Positions 41,582 to 53,933 of a stretch of DNA of 64,000 nt are shown here, piece after piece. The DNA lies in the NCBI GenBank assembly GCA_004802725.1, contig SGPM01000100.1:16925-80924 (forward strand), given 5' to 3'. The stretch comes from Antrodiella citrinella (lineage: Eukaryota > Basidiomycota > Agaricomycetes > Polyporales > Steccherinaceae). Position 1 is the stretch's first letter; each line of letters begins with the position of its first letter. A program made the position numbers and the translations under genes. Under the pieces are notes generated by a model, which saw only the letters and a list, made by a program, of their open reading frames with translations, did not search any database and was not told where the DNA came from.

Positions 41582-43447
41582 GTACGAGGGGCCGCACATC
41601 GGGAGGAGATCTGAGGAGATTCACGCGTACAGTATAAGATCTCCACTCGGGTTCCAATGCGAAGCCTAACAGAGCCTAACAACCTATAATGTATCCGTGA
41701 CGTTCATGTACACCGAATAACTCAATGAGTGCCTCAAGAGTGCCTTATGTGCACTTACATGTACTCGGACAGTCCTGGAATATATCTCCAGAAGGTCCCC
41801 TTTCCCTGACGGCTCAAGCTTCCCCATTCCCGATACTTTGTTCATCGACGTCGGGTCTATGATACGTGTCGTCAAGGCCTCGCCGGCAAGTTGGATTTGC
41901 ACAATCTTCTTAGTTTGCTTGACTTCACGACCGTCTGTCGGCAGGGAGCATTTCAGGGACGAGTTACGGTGGGGCGTACCTCTGCTTCATGTAATCAGCC
42001 GTTGCGCATCAACTCGCATCGAGTAAAGACTCTGACTTCAGATGACGTAAATAGTCGATTCAACGACATACTGTTACGGGGGTAAACAGGGGTAAACGAG
42101 CTCACAGACTCAGGCCTCAGGCGGAAACATTTGTAAAATGGCTTCCGTACCGAGGCTTCCCGATCAATGGGCTGGTGGCTTCACGGCGTACGAAAAAATT
42201 TACTAGTCGCACTCGCGTGACCATCGTGTCAAGGATGAAGAGCGGGGATTGCTCAATCCAAGTATAATGATGATGGTGTGCAGGAGGCCCAACAACATGT
42301 GAGCAAAGTCTGACGCTATGCTGGACACATGGGATGTAAATTTGTGCAAGAGCCGCGAGACCCCGTTGACCGTGAAGAACGCTACTTGCAAGAACGTTCT
42401 TCTCGCCCAGCGGGGACGGCGAGTGAGACGCTTTTGCGAAATGACAGTAGATGACGTTGAACGGTCTTCTAAAGTACTATCCGTTACACTATTCAAGCTT
42501 GGAGCTCTCAACGACGCCGCAAAGGAATCCCTCGGCCCATCGCTGTACCGAGCATTGCGACGTAAGATAACATAACACGTTGAGAACATGAAAATACGCA
42601 CTCACACGGACAGCATTGAGCGGGCCCTATTCGAGCGTTGCTTTGTTCTGTATCATCTTCATGTTGACAAACGTATGCAAACGTGCGCCGAAATGTGCGG
42701 AATGCAAGTGCCTCCGAATTTCGGAAGGTGTGTAGATTGAGGAATGGTCGGGTATCATTATCACGCTCACAAAACCCACACTAGGAAAAGTGAACTGTGA
42801 AGAGGGAGACAGTGCAGCCAGAATAGGGACGGGTTGATCCCGAAGATGTGAGAATATATACGCACCACATCGCACTAAACATAAAGGTATAAGTTGCCAT
42901 CCTCTACACATCATTGACTTTGCGATGATAGTGTACCCAGCGAATTGGAAGTGAGAGGGAATATAAAGCTGCATACCAGACAACGAGCTCGACGCCTTGG
43001 AGACCGAACGAGCCTTCTGCTGACTTTCAGTTTGATACGAAATAACATGGACGAGTGTACCCACTTAGCAAAAGCTCAGAAGTGTTCATGTGTTCCAGCG
43101 CTGATAGTTATGAGCGAAGATAAGGTGGGAACAAGGACATGCAGATGTATCAATGTTGAGGGTCGGGCGTCGAACATCGAGCAAGAGTGAGATTTTCAGG
43201 CGAGCAAAAGACGAGGATGAGGATTGCAGGTGGATGGGAGCAGTCTAGAGTACAATAATCGAGACGAGTCAGAGAAGATGATGAGAAAAGCTAGTGAATG
43301 TGATATAAGTTTAAGGGGTCTGTAAACATGCATTAGGTTCGTAGCTTCGAGTAGACGCAGAAAAGCAAACACTCACATCCTATCGTACCGTACACAACGC
43401 ACCCATCTTACAACGATCCATAGAATGTTGTTGCCACAAGATCAAGA
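41582..43447. other. intergenic stretch of 1.9 kb
   Basis: Minus-strand frames at 42203-42601 and 42627-43064 and plus frames are open but show no domain, and no exon chain could be built. GGGGTAAAC repeats in tandem at 42079-42097. A small unrecognised gene cannot be excluded. Confidence 0.4.
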
Positions 43448-44943
43448 TCACAACGCCTGCTTAGCACGAATGACTCTATCGTACGATTCAGCGAGTGGGT
43501 TGCGGTACTCCAATATCGTCAGATGTGACGCGAGATATGGTGGGGGAAGCAAGGGATGTGGCGGTTCTAAATGCCCCTCCTTGTCTGCAGGCGGGAACGT
43601 CACCGTAAACTGCTGCAGCGGTGTACGCGGTGGTGACGGCGTCGATCGCATCGCCAGACTCGACAACGCTGCGAACGTCGATGATGTCGAGATCGTGCGT
43701 TGCCGATCGTGATTATTCCTGCTCAGCTGTTGGCTGGCGGAGGGAGCAACTGGTGCAGCCATGGACCGAGCGGAAGACGTTGACGTACGTCTCAATTGTC
43801 TGTGGGCTTCGGATGTTGTCGGAGAGGGATGGGAGAAGGCCGGTGAGGCTGGTATTCTCAGGCTGAACGATGGTGAAACCGCTCGGAGACTAGTGGGTGA
43901 GGAGGTGGTGGTCATCTGCGTTGGGAGGTCGTCTAATACGGTAGTCAATGGTGCCAAGGGTGTAGGCTTAGCAGGTGGACCATGTAGTCCGTGCGACTGC
44001 GCACGGATGAGCGGATGTGGCCTCAGACCAGCGGAATCGGACCTGCTTGCTATGGAATGTGTAGATGGCGGTCTTGTCATTGCTTGTCGTTTCATTGTAA
44101 GGTCAGGCGATCTACGTGGAGGAGAATGCGTTTCCGATCGTGCCTTAGGCACCGAGGGTGTGGGTTGTTGTGGTAGCTGCGGCTGGGTTCCCCAGGGCGT
44201 TCCATGCTCCTGATCCAACATGCGAGTGATCTTCTGAGGAAGGGGAGCCTGCGATTGGTAGTGGTGGTGTTGCTGCTGCTGCGAGGATATAAGTGAAGTC
44301 TCTGGACGGACGGTTTCTACTCGGGGAAGCGGAGGTGTTCGGGCTCGAGGTGTCGATGATTCGACACCGACGCCGAACCCGTTGACATGGGACGTGAGGC
44401 GGGGAGTAGATGGTTTGTGTGGCTCTACCGGGGACATAACATGGTTGGCATCTGTGTCTTGCAGTGGCGTAGCTGCACCGCTCTCGCTCGACACCCATTC
44501 GTCATCATCAGCCTCCGAAGGACTTGATATTGAGAACCCGACTTTCTGCTTCGACGACCCAGTCTTGTTGGCAGTCAACTGGGGCGTTGGGGCACGTCGG
44601 AGAATAGCAGGCTGTAGCTGTTCCTTCGATTGCACACGGACAGTGCTGTTATTCCGAGGAAACGGTGACGTGTTGCGGCCACCAGCCTGCACACGACACA
44701 ACAACATGGTCAGCGTTTGTCGAGCGATTGCATGCACCGATGGTCACTGCGAATACTAGCATGAAAATAACGCACCTCATGATGCACATGGGCGTTCCTC
44801 TTCTTGTTATCGGTGAATCGAGGGGGTACTGGGTCCTTCTGTGTCAACTGGAGGCCGAGATTAGCCTTGGAAGAGCCAGTTGACGACGTCCGTGAGTGTG
44901 TGCGTGTCAGTCCGCTGGCCGTTCGGTGAGCTTTAGCAGGCAT
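43448..44943 (-). CDS. Ser/Pro-rich protein, possible TORC1-subunit Tco89-like
   Basis: Two exons (minus): 44776-44943 and 43448-44686, 468 residues. The N-terminus is MPAKAHRTASGLTRTHS followed by NLGLQLTQKDPVPP; then a long disordered Ser/Thr/Pro/Gln-rich body with many SP and TP sites, an HHH/QQQQ run near the middle, and an ordered C-terminal end (LASHLTILEYRNPLAES). The short N-terminal block and the disordered body recall fungal Tco89-type TORC1 subunits, but the resemblance is weak and I do not assign a gene name. Single intron, clean splice sites and intact frame support a real gene. It shares a 380-bp divergent promoter with UTP6. Function unknown. Confidence 0.8.
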
Positions 44944-45323
44944 GGTGGTGAGAGAGAGCAAGAGGATGGACGGATCCGCTTCAAGGAACCAACAGCCTAA
45001 AGATGTACGACCTATTCGGGAAGGATCCGCTGTGGAGGCACAGACAGGTAAAGGCCCGAACGAGTGGGTCTTGTCGTCGTCGTCTTCGTCTTCGTCGTTC
45101 TGGCTGGCCACGGACGACGCAGAATCAAAATATGAACAGGAAGAAAAAGGCGGGAAGAGAGCTGGGCACTTTAGAGAGCAGCTCTCTCTGATTGGAGAAG
45201 CCCACACGGTCACTCGGCATTTGCCGGTATATCAATTTAGATCTTCCGTTCACAGTCCATGGTCATTCGACCAAGTCTCAAACAACAACCGAAGGATTCT
45301 GCTCGAGGGACAGTCTATTCGCC
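44944..45323. promoter_or_regulatory. divergent promoter, Tco89-like gene and UTP6
   Basis: The start codons are 380 bp apart in divergent orientation. A CGTCGTCGTCTTCGTC-type triplet run lies at 45073-45097. If translated in the plus direction nothing conserved results, so it is taken as regulatory or 5' UTR. Confidence 0.45.
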
Positions 45324-47644
45324 ATGGAGAGGGTTCAATATCAACAGGAGCAGGTACCTATTCCTTTTTTCTTCTATTTTGAGCGAGAAATGATACTCAA
45401 ATGCACAGATGCTCACTGAGCTGAAAGACTTGGTCGAGAAAGGTCTATTCACAGAAGTGTGTCGCAGTACTACTTCGTCTACACTGAAAACAACACTGAC
45501 CCTAGAACGCAGTCTGAAATTAAGCAGATCATGCGGAAACGCACTACATTCGAAACTGCCCTCGTCCGTCGAGTCGCGAAAAAAGGTGACTTCCTCCGGT
45601 ACGCGTCCTATGAGATGGGTCTCGAGGCCCTTCGGCGAAAAAGGGCTGAACGTATTAGTGAGCATGCAGCTTATCATACTATGTTGTCCTACTTACATGT
45701 CTCGCGGCAGACTTACCTGCAGGCGCGCCGTCTGTCTCTGACTACGCACTCGTCCGCCGACAGTTCCACATCTTCGAACGAGCTTTGAAGAAATTCAAAT
45801 CCGACATCGGGTTATGGATACAGTACATCCAGGTAGCCAAGAAAGAAGGCGCACGGTCACTCGTCGGGCGTATCACAGCTCGTGCCATGAAGCTCCACCC
45901 CAACGTCCCCGCCTTCTACATCCTCGCGGCCTCACACGAGCTCGAACACCTCTCGCCATCCGCTGCGCGCATCCTTCTGCAACGCGGTATTCGACTTAAT
46001 GGTGACAGCGTGGAGATGTGGAAGGAGTATGTCAAGATGGAATTAGGGTTCGTCGAGGGGTTGAGGAGACGGTGGGAGGTTCTTGGGATTAAGGTAGACT
46101 TGAAGGGGAAGGCGAAAGAGAAGCAGGCGGAGGAAGGCGATGTGGAGACTATGGAGGTTGATGATATCGAAGAGGACAGTGGGGAGGCGGCGAGGAGGGA
46201 GATCATGAACGGTGCAATTGTGAAGACGGTTATTGCGAACGCAGCAAAAGGTTGGTCCCTCTTTCTCTACCGTCTACGTATATACTCATTTGACTTTGCA
46301 GCTCTCCCAAAAGCCGAGTTGTTCATTGCGTTACACGACCTATTGATCGGTTATCCGTCTCCGCAAACACTCAAAACATCCCTCCTTGATTATCTTCACG
46401 GACTCCTGCAAGAAACTTTGCCCGGCGATCCGCGTGCTGTCAAGCTTAAGGCCACGCGATTCATCACTCCGGACTCCGACATCCACGCTGCTGAATTCGT
46501 CGACGCACTGAGAAGCGCAAATGAAAAAATCGTGGCTGGTGTGAAGGATGCATGGGCGAACAATTCTGGGTCAGAGGGAGAGCGGGAAAAGCGAAAGGAT
46601 GGCATGGCGGAGGTTTACGCCCAGTTCGTGAAGGAGTGGTGTGAGAAGGATCTGGACCTTAATCTTGTGAGTAGCTATGTTTTTGATTTGTCTCTTGTGT
46701 GCTCATTGCGTCTCGTCATGACAGAAAATGTATCTCATCACATCTCTTCAAAACCTGATACGAAAATGCACGTCCAAATCCTCTCGATCCCACAAAGCAG
46801 CCGCCGCTCTTCTCTCTACGCACGTTACTCTCCTTACGCATCTTTCCGCCCTGTCTACACCGTCCTCACCGCTTCCAGACATACTGGCCACAGCTCAAAA
46901 GTATTCTTTTCTCCCGGGTGCACGTACCTCTTCGAAAGTATGGATTGCGAGGCTGGATGCGGAGAAAACATTAAAGAGCGATGTTCTTCGTGTGAAGAAA
47001 ACTTGGAAGGAAGCCCGGGATGCTGCGAGGGGCGACGACGTCGTAGACGTCTGGGTGTGGGGTGCGGAATCTCTAACATCCAGTCCAGCGGAGCAAAGGT
47101 CGTTGCTCAACGTACGTCTCTATACTCACTCATCTCTAATGCCGACACTGACATGGTTCTGATATGGTAGGACCTACTAAACGAGAGCATCCGTATCCAA
47201 GACTCACCCGCTTTCACCGAAGTGCACGAAACACTCCTCGACCGATACATCGAAGTCTCCTACTCCTCGTCGTCCGACGATAAAGCACTCCTTGCGCTCG
47301 TCCGACAGATCAAGCACGCGTACATGCCCACTGCGCACACTTGGTCGCACCTCTTCGACCTTGTCGCAGCGTCGGAGTCAGAAGCGGTGAAAGGTGCGGC
47401 AGAGATTTATTATCATTGGACACAGCTCGACCCGACGGAGAGTACGGTCGCGTATGCTGGGTGGCTCCTGCGGCGGGATAGGGCTAAGGAGGCGTTGGAC
47501 GTTGTGCAGAGTGTGAGGGACGAGGGTGTGAAGGAGGTGGTAGCGAGACGGTGGAGAGAGTTGTTGGGTGCGAACGATCTCGCTAAGGCGGCAGTGGCAG
47601 AAGGAGAGGAGAATGTGGCGATGGTGATTGAAGTTGAGGTGTGA
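45324..47644 (+). CDS. UTP6: U3 snoRNP processome protein Utp6
   Basis: Nucleolar component of the small-subunit processome needed for 18S rRNA processing. Seven exons: 45324-45353, 45409-45456, 45513-45657, 45711-46250, 46302-46666, 46725-47111, 47171-47644, 662 residues. The N-terminal signature MERVQYQQEQMLTELKDLV, then GLFTESEIKQIMRKRT and FETALVRR, is diagnostic. HAT-type repeats (FERALKKFKSDIGLWIQYI and WKEYVKMELGF) follow, then a Lys/Glu-rich insert, and more HAT-like helices to the C-terminus. The frame is continuous after splicing. An alternative reading through the intron at 46667 would give a wrong frame, so the spliced form is preferred. Confidence 0.93.
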
Positions 47645-49641
47645 CGGTACAGGTGAGACCCTCGCTATCTGTGTCATGTAGAATTTTGAGATTGAAGCTC
47701 GAAGGCGACATTTTGTTGTAGTCACCCGCTGTAGACTGATATAGAGTATCATTCTCTGGGACTCAAAGAGTCCAGTCCGCATCTACTCGTTTCACGGGTC
47801 GGATGCGATATAAACATGCGTGGGCCGTTCCGTCGATCTGCACATTTCTTTTTCAGTCTCGACTCTACGCATGTGCTCTTTGCCGTTATGGCCTTCAATT
47901 TCGTCCACAGGATGCTAACGGGTATGAGTAGAACATATATGCTCCAGGTCCGCAACGATTCCGGGAAAAGGGCCCGCTGAGGTATTTCCAGGCGATACAA
48001 TTTCATACAAATGCGATATGCGGCTTACGCCTTTGACCTGGCGGGCTCTGTTGACCGGCCAAGCCGACGAGACAAGTTCCACGTTGGGATATGACTTACA
48101 GCTATGTGTCATGGAATGGACATGCGTGGTTCGAGGGTACCCTCATAACTGGGCCAGTCGAACGACAAAGACGGGTACGCGGTACCTGCGCAAAGCGTAC
48201 AGATAGATACCAATCTCAGCTTCGACGGATCTGCAGTGTCGTACAAGGAGGATGCAGATACACGGCCGATCGCATCTGTCAAAGCCATTGCCAAATTTGT
48301 TTCCGCCGTCGGTATCGGCAGTGCCGCGGTTGGGTATCCGCGGCTTGACCCCAGGGAACGGTGACCGCAGTGAGCCGGGCCTGTGTTGGTGACACTGACC
48401 CCCTCGGCCCCGTGCGCAGTTACAGGCAAGAACCCGCCGGACCCGGTCATGTCGCATGTGTAGGGCACCATGTGGGTGCATTGTTCCTCGCGGCGAGAGG
48501 AAAACGAAACAGCTGGGGTTGGAGAATACGGTGCAGGTTGATGTGCGGTTGAGGTTCGAACGTGGGGAACAGCCGGTGATGCAGTTGCAGGAGAAAGGGA
48601 AGGCGCGCACACGGTTCCGTGATAACACCGGCCATGTCGTAGAATGCCACTAGTACTTTGAATCAATCACTGACTGACTGTGAGGGTGTGCTGCAGCATG
48701 GCGTGGATTGCCAAGATGTTGCGAGTCTTGCGATGTCGTGGAAAAAAGACGAGATACATGTGGTGTATCGTACGTATTATCTACTGTGTGGGCATAGCTG
48801 GGTGGATAATAGGCGGCAAAAGTCTAAAGGCAATGACAGGCAGAGGTTGCGGGCAGTTTGTATGGAGATGCATGTGAGAGTGGCATGTGGGAAGAGCATA
48901 TGGTCCCAATCTGATGCACCACATGGCTTCATCACCGCTTGTTTTTTGCTCTGCGGGTTATTTTGCGTGGTCGCAGCGTGTCGGCAGGCGTCCGCGTCGA
49001 CAGAGGGGAGACCTCCTCACACATGTAAACACATTGTTTATCTCGTCGCAACTGGCGGTCGTGTGTGTTGTGACCAAAAAAGGATCCGAAAGTGGATGGA
49101 TCCGAATGAGTGCGAGCCACGCTATCAGTGCGCGGCTGAATTTGAGAGTCCGCCCGGTGAGCAATCGCACTGCTCAAGTCGAACCGGCCTCTCCTTTGCT
49201 CTTCCCACCAGAGTGAACTCTTTCCACCGCTCCCCGTCGCCATCGTCGACAACGACGACCTCAACAGCGTCGACGTAGAGCTCGCTGCCGCAAGGCCCGC
49301 CCATTCCCCCCACTCTCGGTCGCCTCTCCTTCCCCGCCTCTCTCCTCCCCCCGCCCCCCGCCGAGAGCCACCATCAACATTGCCGCATTTCCATTCTCCC
49401 TCATTCTGCTGCCTTTGCCCTCGTCTGTTTCATTTTCTGCATGCATATCACTTACCGTAAAGACCACCTCTAGTCCTCACTACGTTGGTCCGTCTCGCTA
49501 CGCTACGGTCCTCGGCAACGGAAGCACCGTATCCTCCCACCCACAGCACACGGCTCTTGCAGATACCAGACTGTCTTTTCCCTTTTACAAGGCTTTGCTC
49601 GGCTTTGAGTTCTTTCTGTACCTTACCCCCGAGTCTGCTCC
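47645..49641. other. 2 kb between UTP6 and the kinase, uncertain coding fragments
   Basis: On the plus strand, 48148-48361 (about 71 codons, containing SVQIDTNLSFDGSAV and FVSAVGIGSAAVGYP) and 48490-48653 (containing NTVQVDVRLRFERGEQ, ending in a stop) read like real protein in composition. They could be two exons of an unrecognised gene, but no intron joins them in frame and no start is clear. The rest shows nothing, apart from the pyrimidine-rich 5' region of the kinase (about 49200-49640). Confidence 0.35.
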
Positions 49642-52600
49642 ATGTTGCAGTACCCCGTGCAGCTTCCCCCGCTTTCTCTGTCCTCGTCCAAGCACTCGAA
49701 GCATGCCCCTTCCCATCCGTCCAGGGACGTCAGCGACGACCCACGGTCCAAGGGCACTACTGGACATAGCGTTCTCAACCCTTCCGCTGCTACCTCTAGC
49801 ACCACCAGCACCACCACTTCTATGACCGGATCCTTGATTAATGCAAAGCGTAGCCATAACTTCTCTATTATTCATCACGACAAACCTCAGCAACAACACC
49901 ATCGTCAGACTCCAACCCCTGCTTACGCCGCCTTCTCGCATCCGCACGCGATGCCGCTTTCTATCGCAACATCATATCGTGCTTCGTCCCCGTCCTCACA
50001 ATCACCATCGTCCCCGTCCTTCTCCTCGGCATCTCCCGCTCTGTCTGCTGCTTCTCCGTTGAGCAAGCATATCCCAGTACCGCCATCCCCGTCTCTCTTC
50101 ACCAACAAGCCCATACCCCGGTCTCCGCTTGTGGTATCTAGGGGGTTGCCCTCCCCGGGCATGGCTTCACGACAACTGCCTGGCTCTCCCGTACTGAGCC
50201 CTCGTTCGCAGTTGGCGTCTCCCACACTGGTGACTCGGTCGCCACATCCTCTTATGACCACCAACCTGCCCTCCATTCTAGATGACCACCCGTCCATCGC
50301 CGGCCTTCGCTCTGCGCCCGGGTCTCGTCCCAGCACAGGTACTGTCTCTCGTCCAGGTACAGGCACTCGTCCATCCACCGCCACAACCGCTCGGATTTCC
50401 CGTTCTGGTACTGGTACGCAAACGACTAGCACAATTCACTCTCCAACACGTTCGTTCTCGCAGCGCTCGTGGGACTCGCAAGCGTCCTCGAGCTCTCTGG
50501 CGGATGTGTTGTTCCAAGGAGGCCTTGTGGGCGAAGGATTATCGTTGCAAGGTGAGCTTATCAGACGGGTACCGATCACGCCGCAGTCGTCGGCTGCGTC
50601 GATGTTCTCGCGTGACGATATCAGCTTCGACGAAGAGACGAGGAGAGAACGGGAAGGTCTTCCTGCGAAAGAGTTTGAGGTCGTGCGGAAGCTGGGAACG
50701 GGAAGTTATGCGGTGGTCTATCTCGTTCGAGAGGTCTTAGCTCGGAAGCCATCGTTGACATCGTCCCCCTCGTTTTCCTCGGAGGATGGGCATGGTGTGG
50801 CGGCTGTTGGACGGATGGATATGAGCGATGATGGGCATTCTCATGAAGATGAAGAACGCGTCTATGGGCGGGAGTATGCGATCAAAGTCTTGAGCAAGGC
50901 GAATCTGGACCAGGAGGCGTTGGAAGCTCAACTCTTCGAGGTATGTACACTTCTTCATTTGGTTACCGCCACATCTAATAGTCTACGTGACAGGCTACCA
51001 TCCATCAGACTTTACGCACTCACGCAAACATCGTCACCTTGCATCGGACGCTAGAATCGCCTTCGTTTCTCTTGCTGCTCCTGGAGTTCGTACCAGGAGA
51101 AGACTTGTTCTACTTCCTAGAGCAGTCGCGTGATCATTTCTCACCACTAGCACCTGCATCGCCTTCCACTTCACCACCTTCGCCATCTGCCGAAGAAGCT
51201 TCTTCTAGCTCCTCTGGCTCCGGTCATACGCCACCTACGCCTTCTCTCCTCTCGTCTATTCATCCCACGCACCTATTGTCACAGACGCGCCTCAAGCTTA
51301 TCGCTAGCATGTTTGGTCAGATGTGTGATGCAGTGGCCGCTTGTCACGAGCAGAGCATCTTCCATCGGGACATCAAGCCGGAGAATTTCATTGTGACTGA
51401 TGGATGGACGGAGAAGGAAGGTAGGGATGAAAGTGCCGTTCGGGAGAGGAAAGTCGTGGTCAAGTTGACGGATTTTGGATTGAGTACTATGGATCCGGAG
51501 AGTGCCGACATGGATTGCGGCAGCGCACCGTATATGAGTTTTGGTGCGTTCAATCCTTTTGGCCTGGAGTCTTCCAGCTAACATATCTCTTAGAATGTCG
51601 AAACAACATTCACCCCACCTACTCTCCTCGTGCGGCGGACGTTTGGTCTCTTGGTATTGTCCTTATCAATATGTAGGTTCAGTCTTTATTTGCTGTGATA
51701 CGGTGGACTTACGGTGTGTCCCACAGGCTGTATCATTGCAATCCGTGGTCGGACACCACGCAAGGCGTTTGCCCTGCCTTTGAGCTGTATCTTTCTCACC
51801 CCATTCAGTTCTTCATGTCTAGGTTTACGGGGTTGACCTATCCCGTAGCTGAATTTCTTGCTTCCCGCGTCTTCTGCCTTCTTGAAGACCCACATGATGA
51901 TTCTCCTCGCATCACGGCAGCGGATTTCGGTCGGTGGGTCAAGGACCTTCCCAGTTTGCTCGGTGTTTCCGAACGGCCAGGTCACCACAGGAATCTGTCG
52001 ATGTCGTCGACGGTTGGTTACACTTTGGCGTCAGTACCAGCATCCAGGAGACCATCCGTCAGGCATCAGCATTCCAACGACGTCCGATCTTCATGGATGG
52101 CAACTGGCTCGCGGGCACCTTCAGTGCGAGAAAGCTGGGCGCTCTCTCGGGCCCCTTCGTTTGGTGTCGGCCCTGTCTCCGACTTGCTCCCTGAGTCTTT
52201 GGTGGAAGCCTCGCCTCTGCCTCCCGTGATTGACCACGAAGTAGAACCCGAGGTCGAGCCTGAAGGCGACATCTTCGACGAGTCAAATTCCCGAAGTGCA
52301 TCTACTCAGAAGCGCAGGAAGCGCGGTGCTCGCAAGGGCAAAGGTGCCGCTTCGTCTTCTTCTCTCGTGGGCAGCCCCGCTCCCGCCGTGGACGATGATA
52401 CGCTGAATACGCTCGCTGAAGCGTCGCAAGCCCTTGCCCGAGAAATCAGCCGTACGTCTAGAAGTTCCACCGCTTTGCAAGCTCTTGGATTGTCTTCTCG
52501 CTCCGATCCCGTTGACGCGTCGGGGCAGCAGCTTCAGTCCACTTCTTCTGTATTATTATCTTCATCGCCTGCACAGTCGAGCCCACATTCCTTTTCTCAT

Positions 52601-53933
52601 GTTTCATCTATTCCTCACGCCTCGTCTTCCGTCCCTGTTCAACCTGCTGCTGTCCCGCCGCCCATCACCAAGAAGCCGTCCAAGTGGAAGCTTGGATTTG
52701 GCAGGGGAAGCCATTCCAGTCAAACCGAACGCAACGCCAATGCGCAAGCCAAGGCTGCGCCGCCGCCTGCTATCCAGGAAGTACCTTCTTTGCCATCAAT
52801 GGCGTCGGTGCAAACCTCGAGTACGAGCAGCGGTGGCTCCCAGAAGCAACCGTCTGCTGTTGCTCATAATGTCACCAACCTGCTCATGGGATTGAACGCT
52901 CCTGGTGCCCAGCCTCAAGTTTCGACCCAGGCCGTTCCTCAAGTCTCGGACGATAGCGCATGGGGTCGTGGAAGACGTCCTCGTGGTGCTGGTGCGTCCA
53001 TGTATTCCACCTCGAATGCCAGTACCACCTGGGGTCCCTCAAGCACCATGTCCGCCTTCGGAGCAACAGGCCCTTACGCCCACAGTCACAGCAACGCGAG
53101 CTGGAGCACGACAGGTACCAACCTTCATTCTTCGATTCCGAACCACATCAGTAACTTCGCTGCCGCAGCTTCTTCCAGCGCCGCCGTGTACGCACAGTCG
53201 CAATCGCAAGGCATGCCGCCGCCGCCCGTGCCGCAACCTCAGCAGCAGCAACAGGTGCGGAACGTATCGCCGGCAAGTACGCGGTCGGGCAAGCCGCTTG
53301 CGTCAAGTGCGTCGTCGATGGCGTCAAGTACAAACAACTGGCGCAGTTCAATGTCGAGTACTGGGACGGCGAATAGCAGCACGAGCGCGTTCACGAGGTA
53401 TAGTAATGGGAGCACGAGGAGTGTCAGTACTGCTGCAACGAGCGTCAGCTCGGCGAGTAGTTGGAGGAGTGGCGGGAGCAAGTATCCCTACGAGCCTGGT
53501 CAGTTGCCTCCCAACGTCAAGCGTGAGTATTATAACTTCGCTGGGTTTGGGGTCTTTGAACGTCGAGCTGATGGATTTGGATTTTGTAGTCGTCACCGGC
53601 ACCCCTTGGGAGCTTGATCAGCTACCCCGCCAGATGTATGCCAACCCCGAGGAGGCTCGCTTCGGTCAGCCTCCGCCACCGCGCAAGCGTCGCGCGCCCA
53701 AAGGCAAAGACTCCAAGCTCGACAGTGTCAACAAACTCGACACGATCAACGAGTGGCCCGCGAAGTCTCCACTTGGGCTTGGCGCACGGTCCGACGCAGC
53801 GACAAGTACGACGGATCTGGATCGTGTGACGAGCAGGAACGGTGGTAGTGAGGACGATGGATCATCGCCGAGGAAGGTTCAGAAGGGCCAGATCAATGCG
53901 CTGGCGAAGATGCTCTCGGCGTTGCGTCGTTGA
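49642..53933 (+). CDS. Ser/Thr protein kinase with long disordered tails (Ran1/Ksp1-like)
   Basis: Five exons: 49642-50940, 50994-51543, 51594-51672, 51727-53522, 53590-53933, 1,355 residues. An N-terminal disordered Ser/Pro-rich part of about 350 residues is followed by a kinase domain: Gly loop LGTGSYAVVYL, catalytic Lys in YAIKVLSK, HRDIKPENF (active-site loop), DFGLST, and GSAPYMSFECRNN in the activation segment. This layout fits the Ran1/Sks1/Vhs1 and Ksp1 group, which acts in nutrient signalling and meiosis. Two low-complexity inserts break the domain: an acidic stretch between the Gly loop and the Lys, and a Ser/Pro stretch after the hinge (FYFLEQSRD). The C-terminal 700 residues are disordered. 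Exact orthology is not settled. Confidence 0.88.

Noticed and set aside
48109..48666. Minus-strand open frame of 185 codons
   Set aside because: No domain, and it overlaps plus-strand blocks of better composition; neither is certain, but this one looks weaker.
49923..50432. Minus-strand open frame of 169 codons
   Set aside because: Antisense to the low-complexity N-terminus of the kinase, so a composition artefact.
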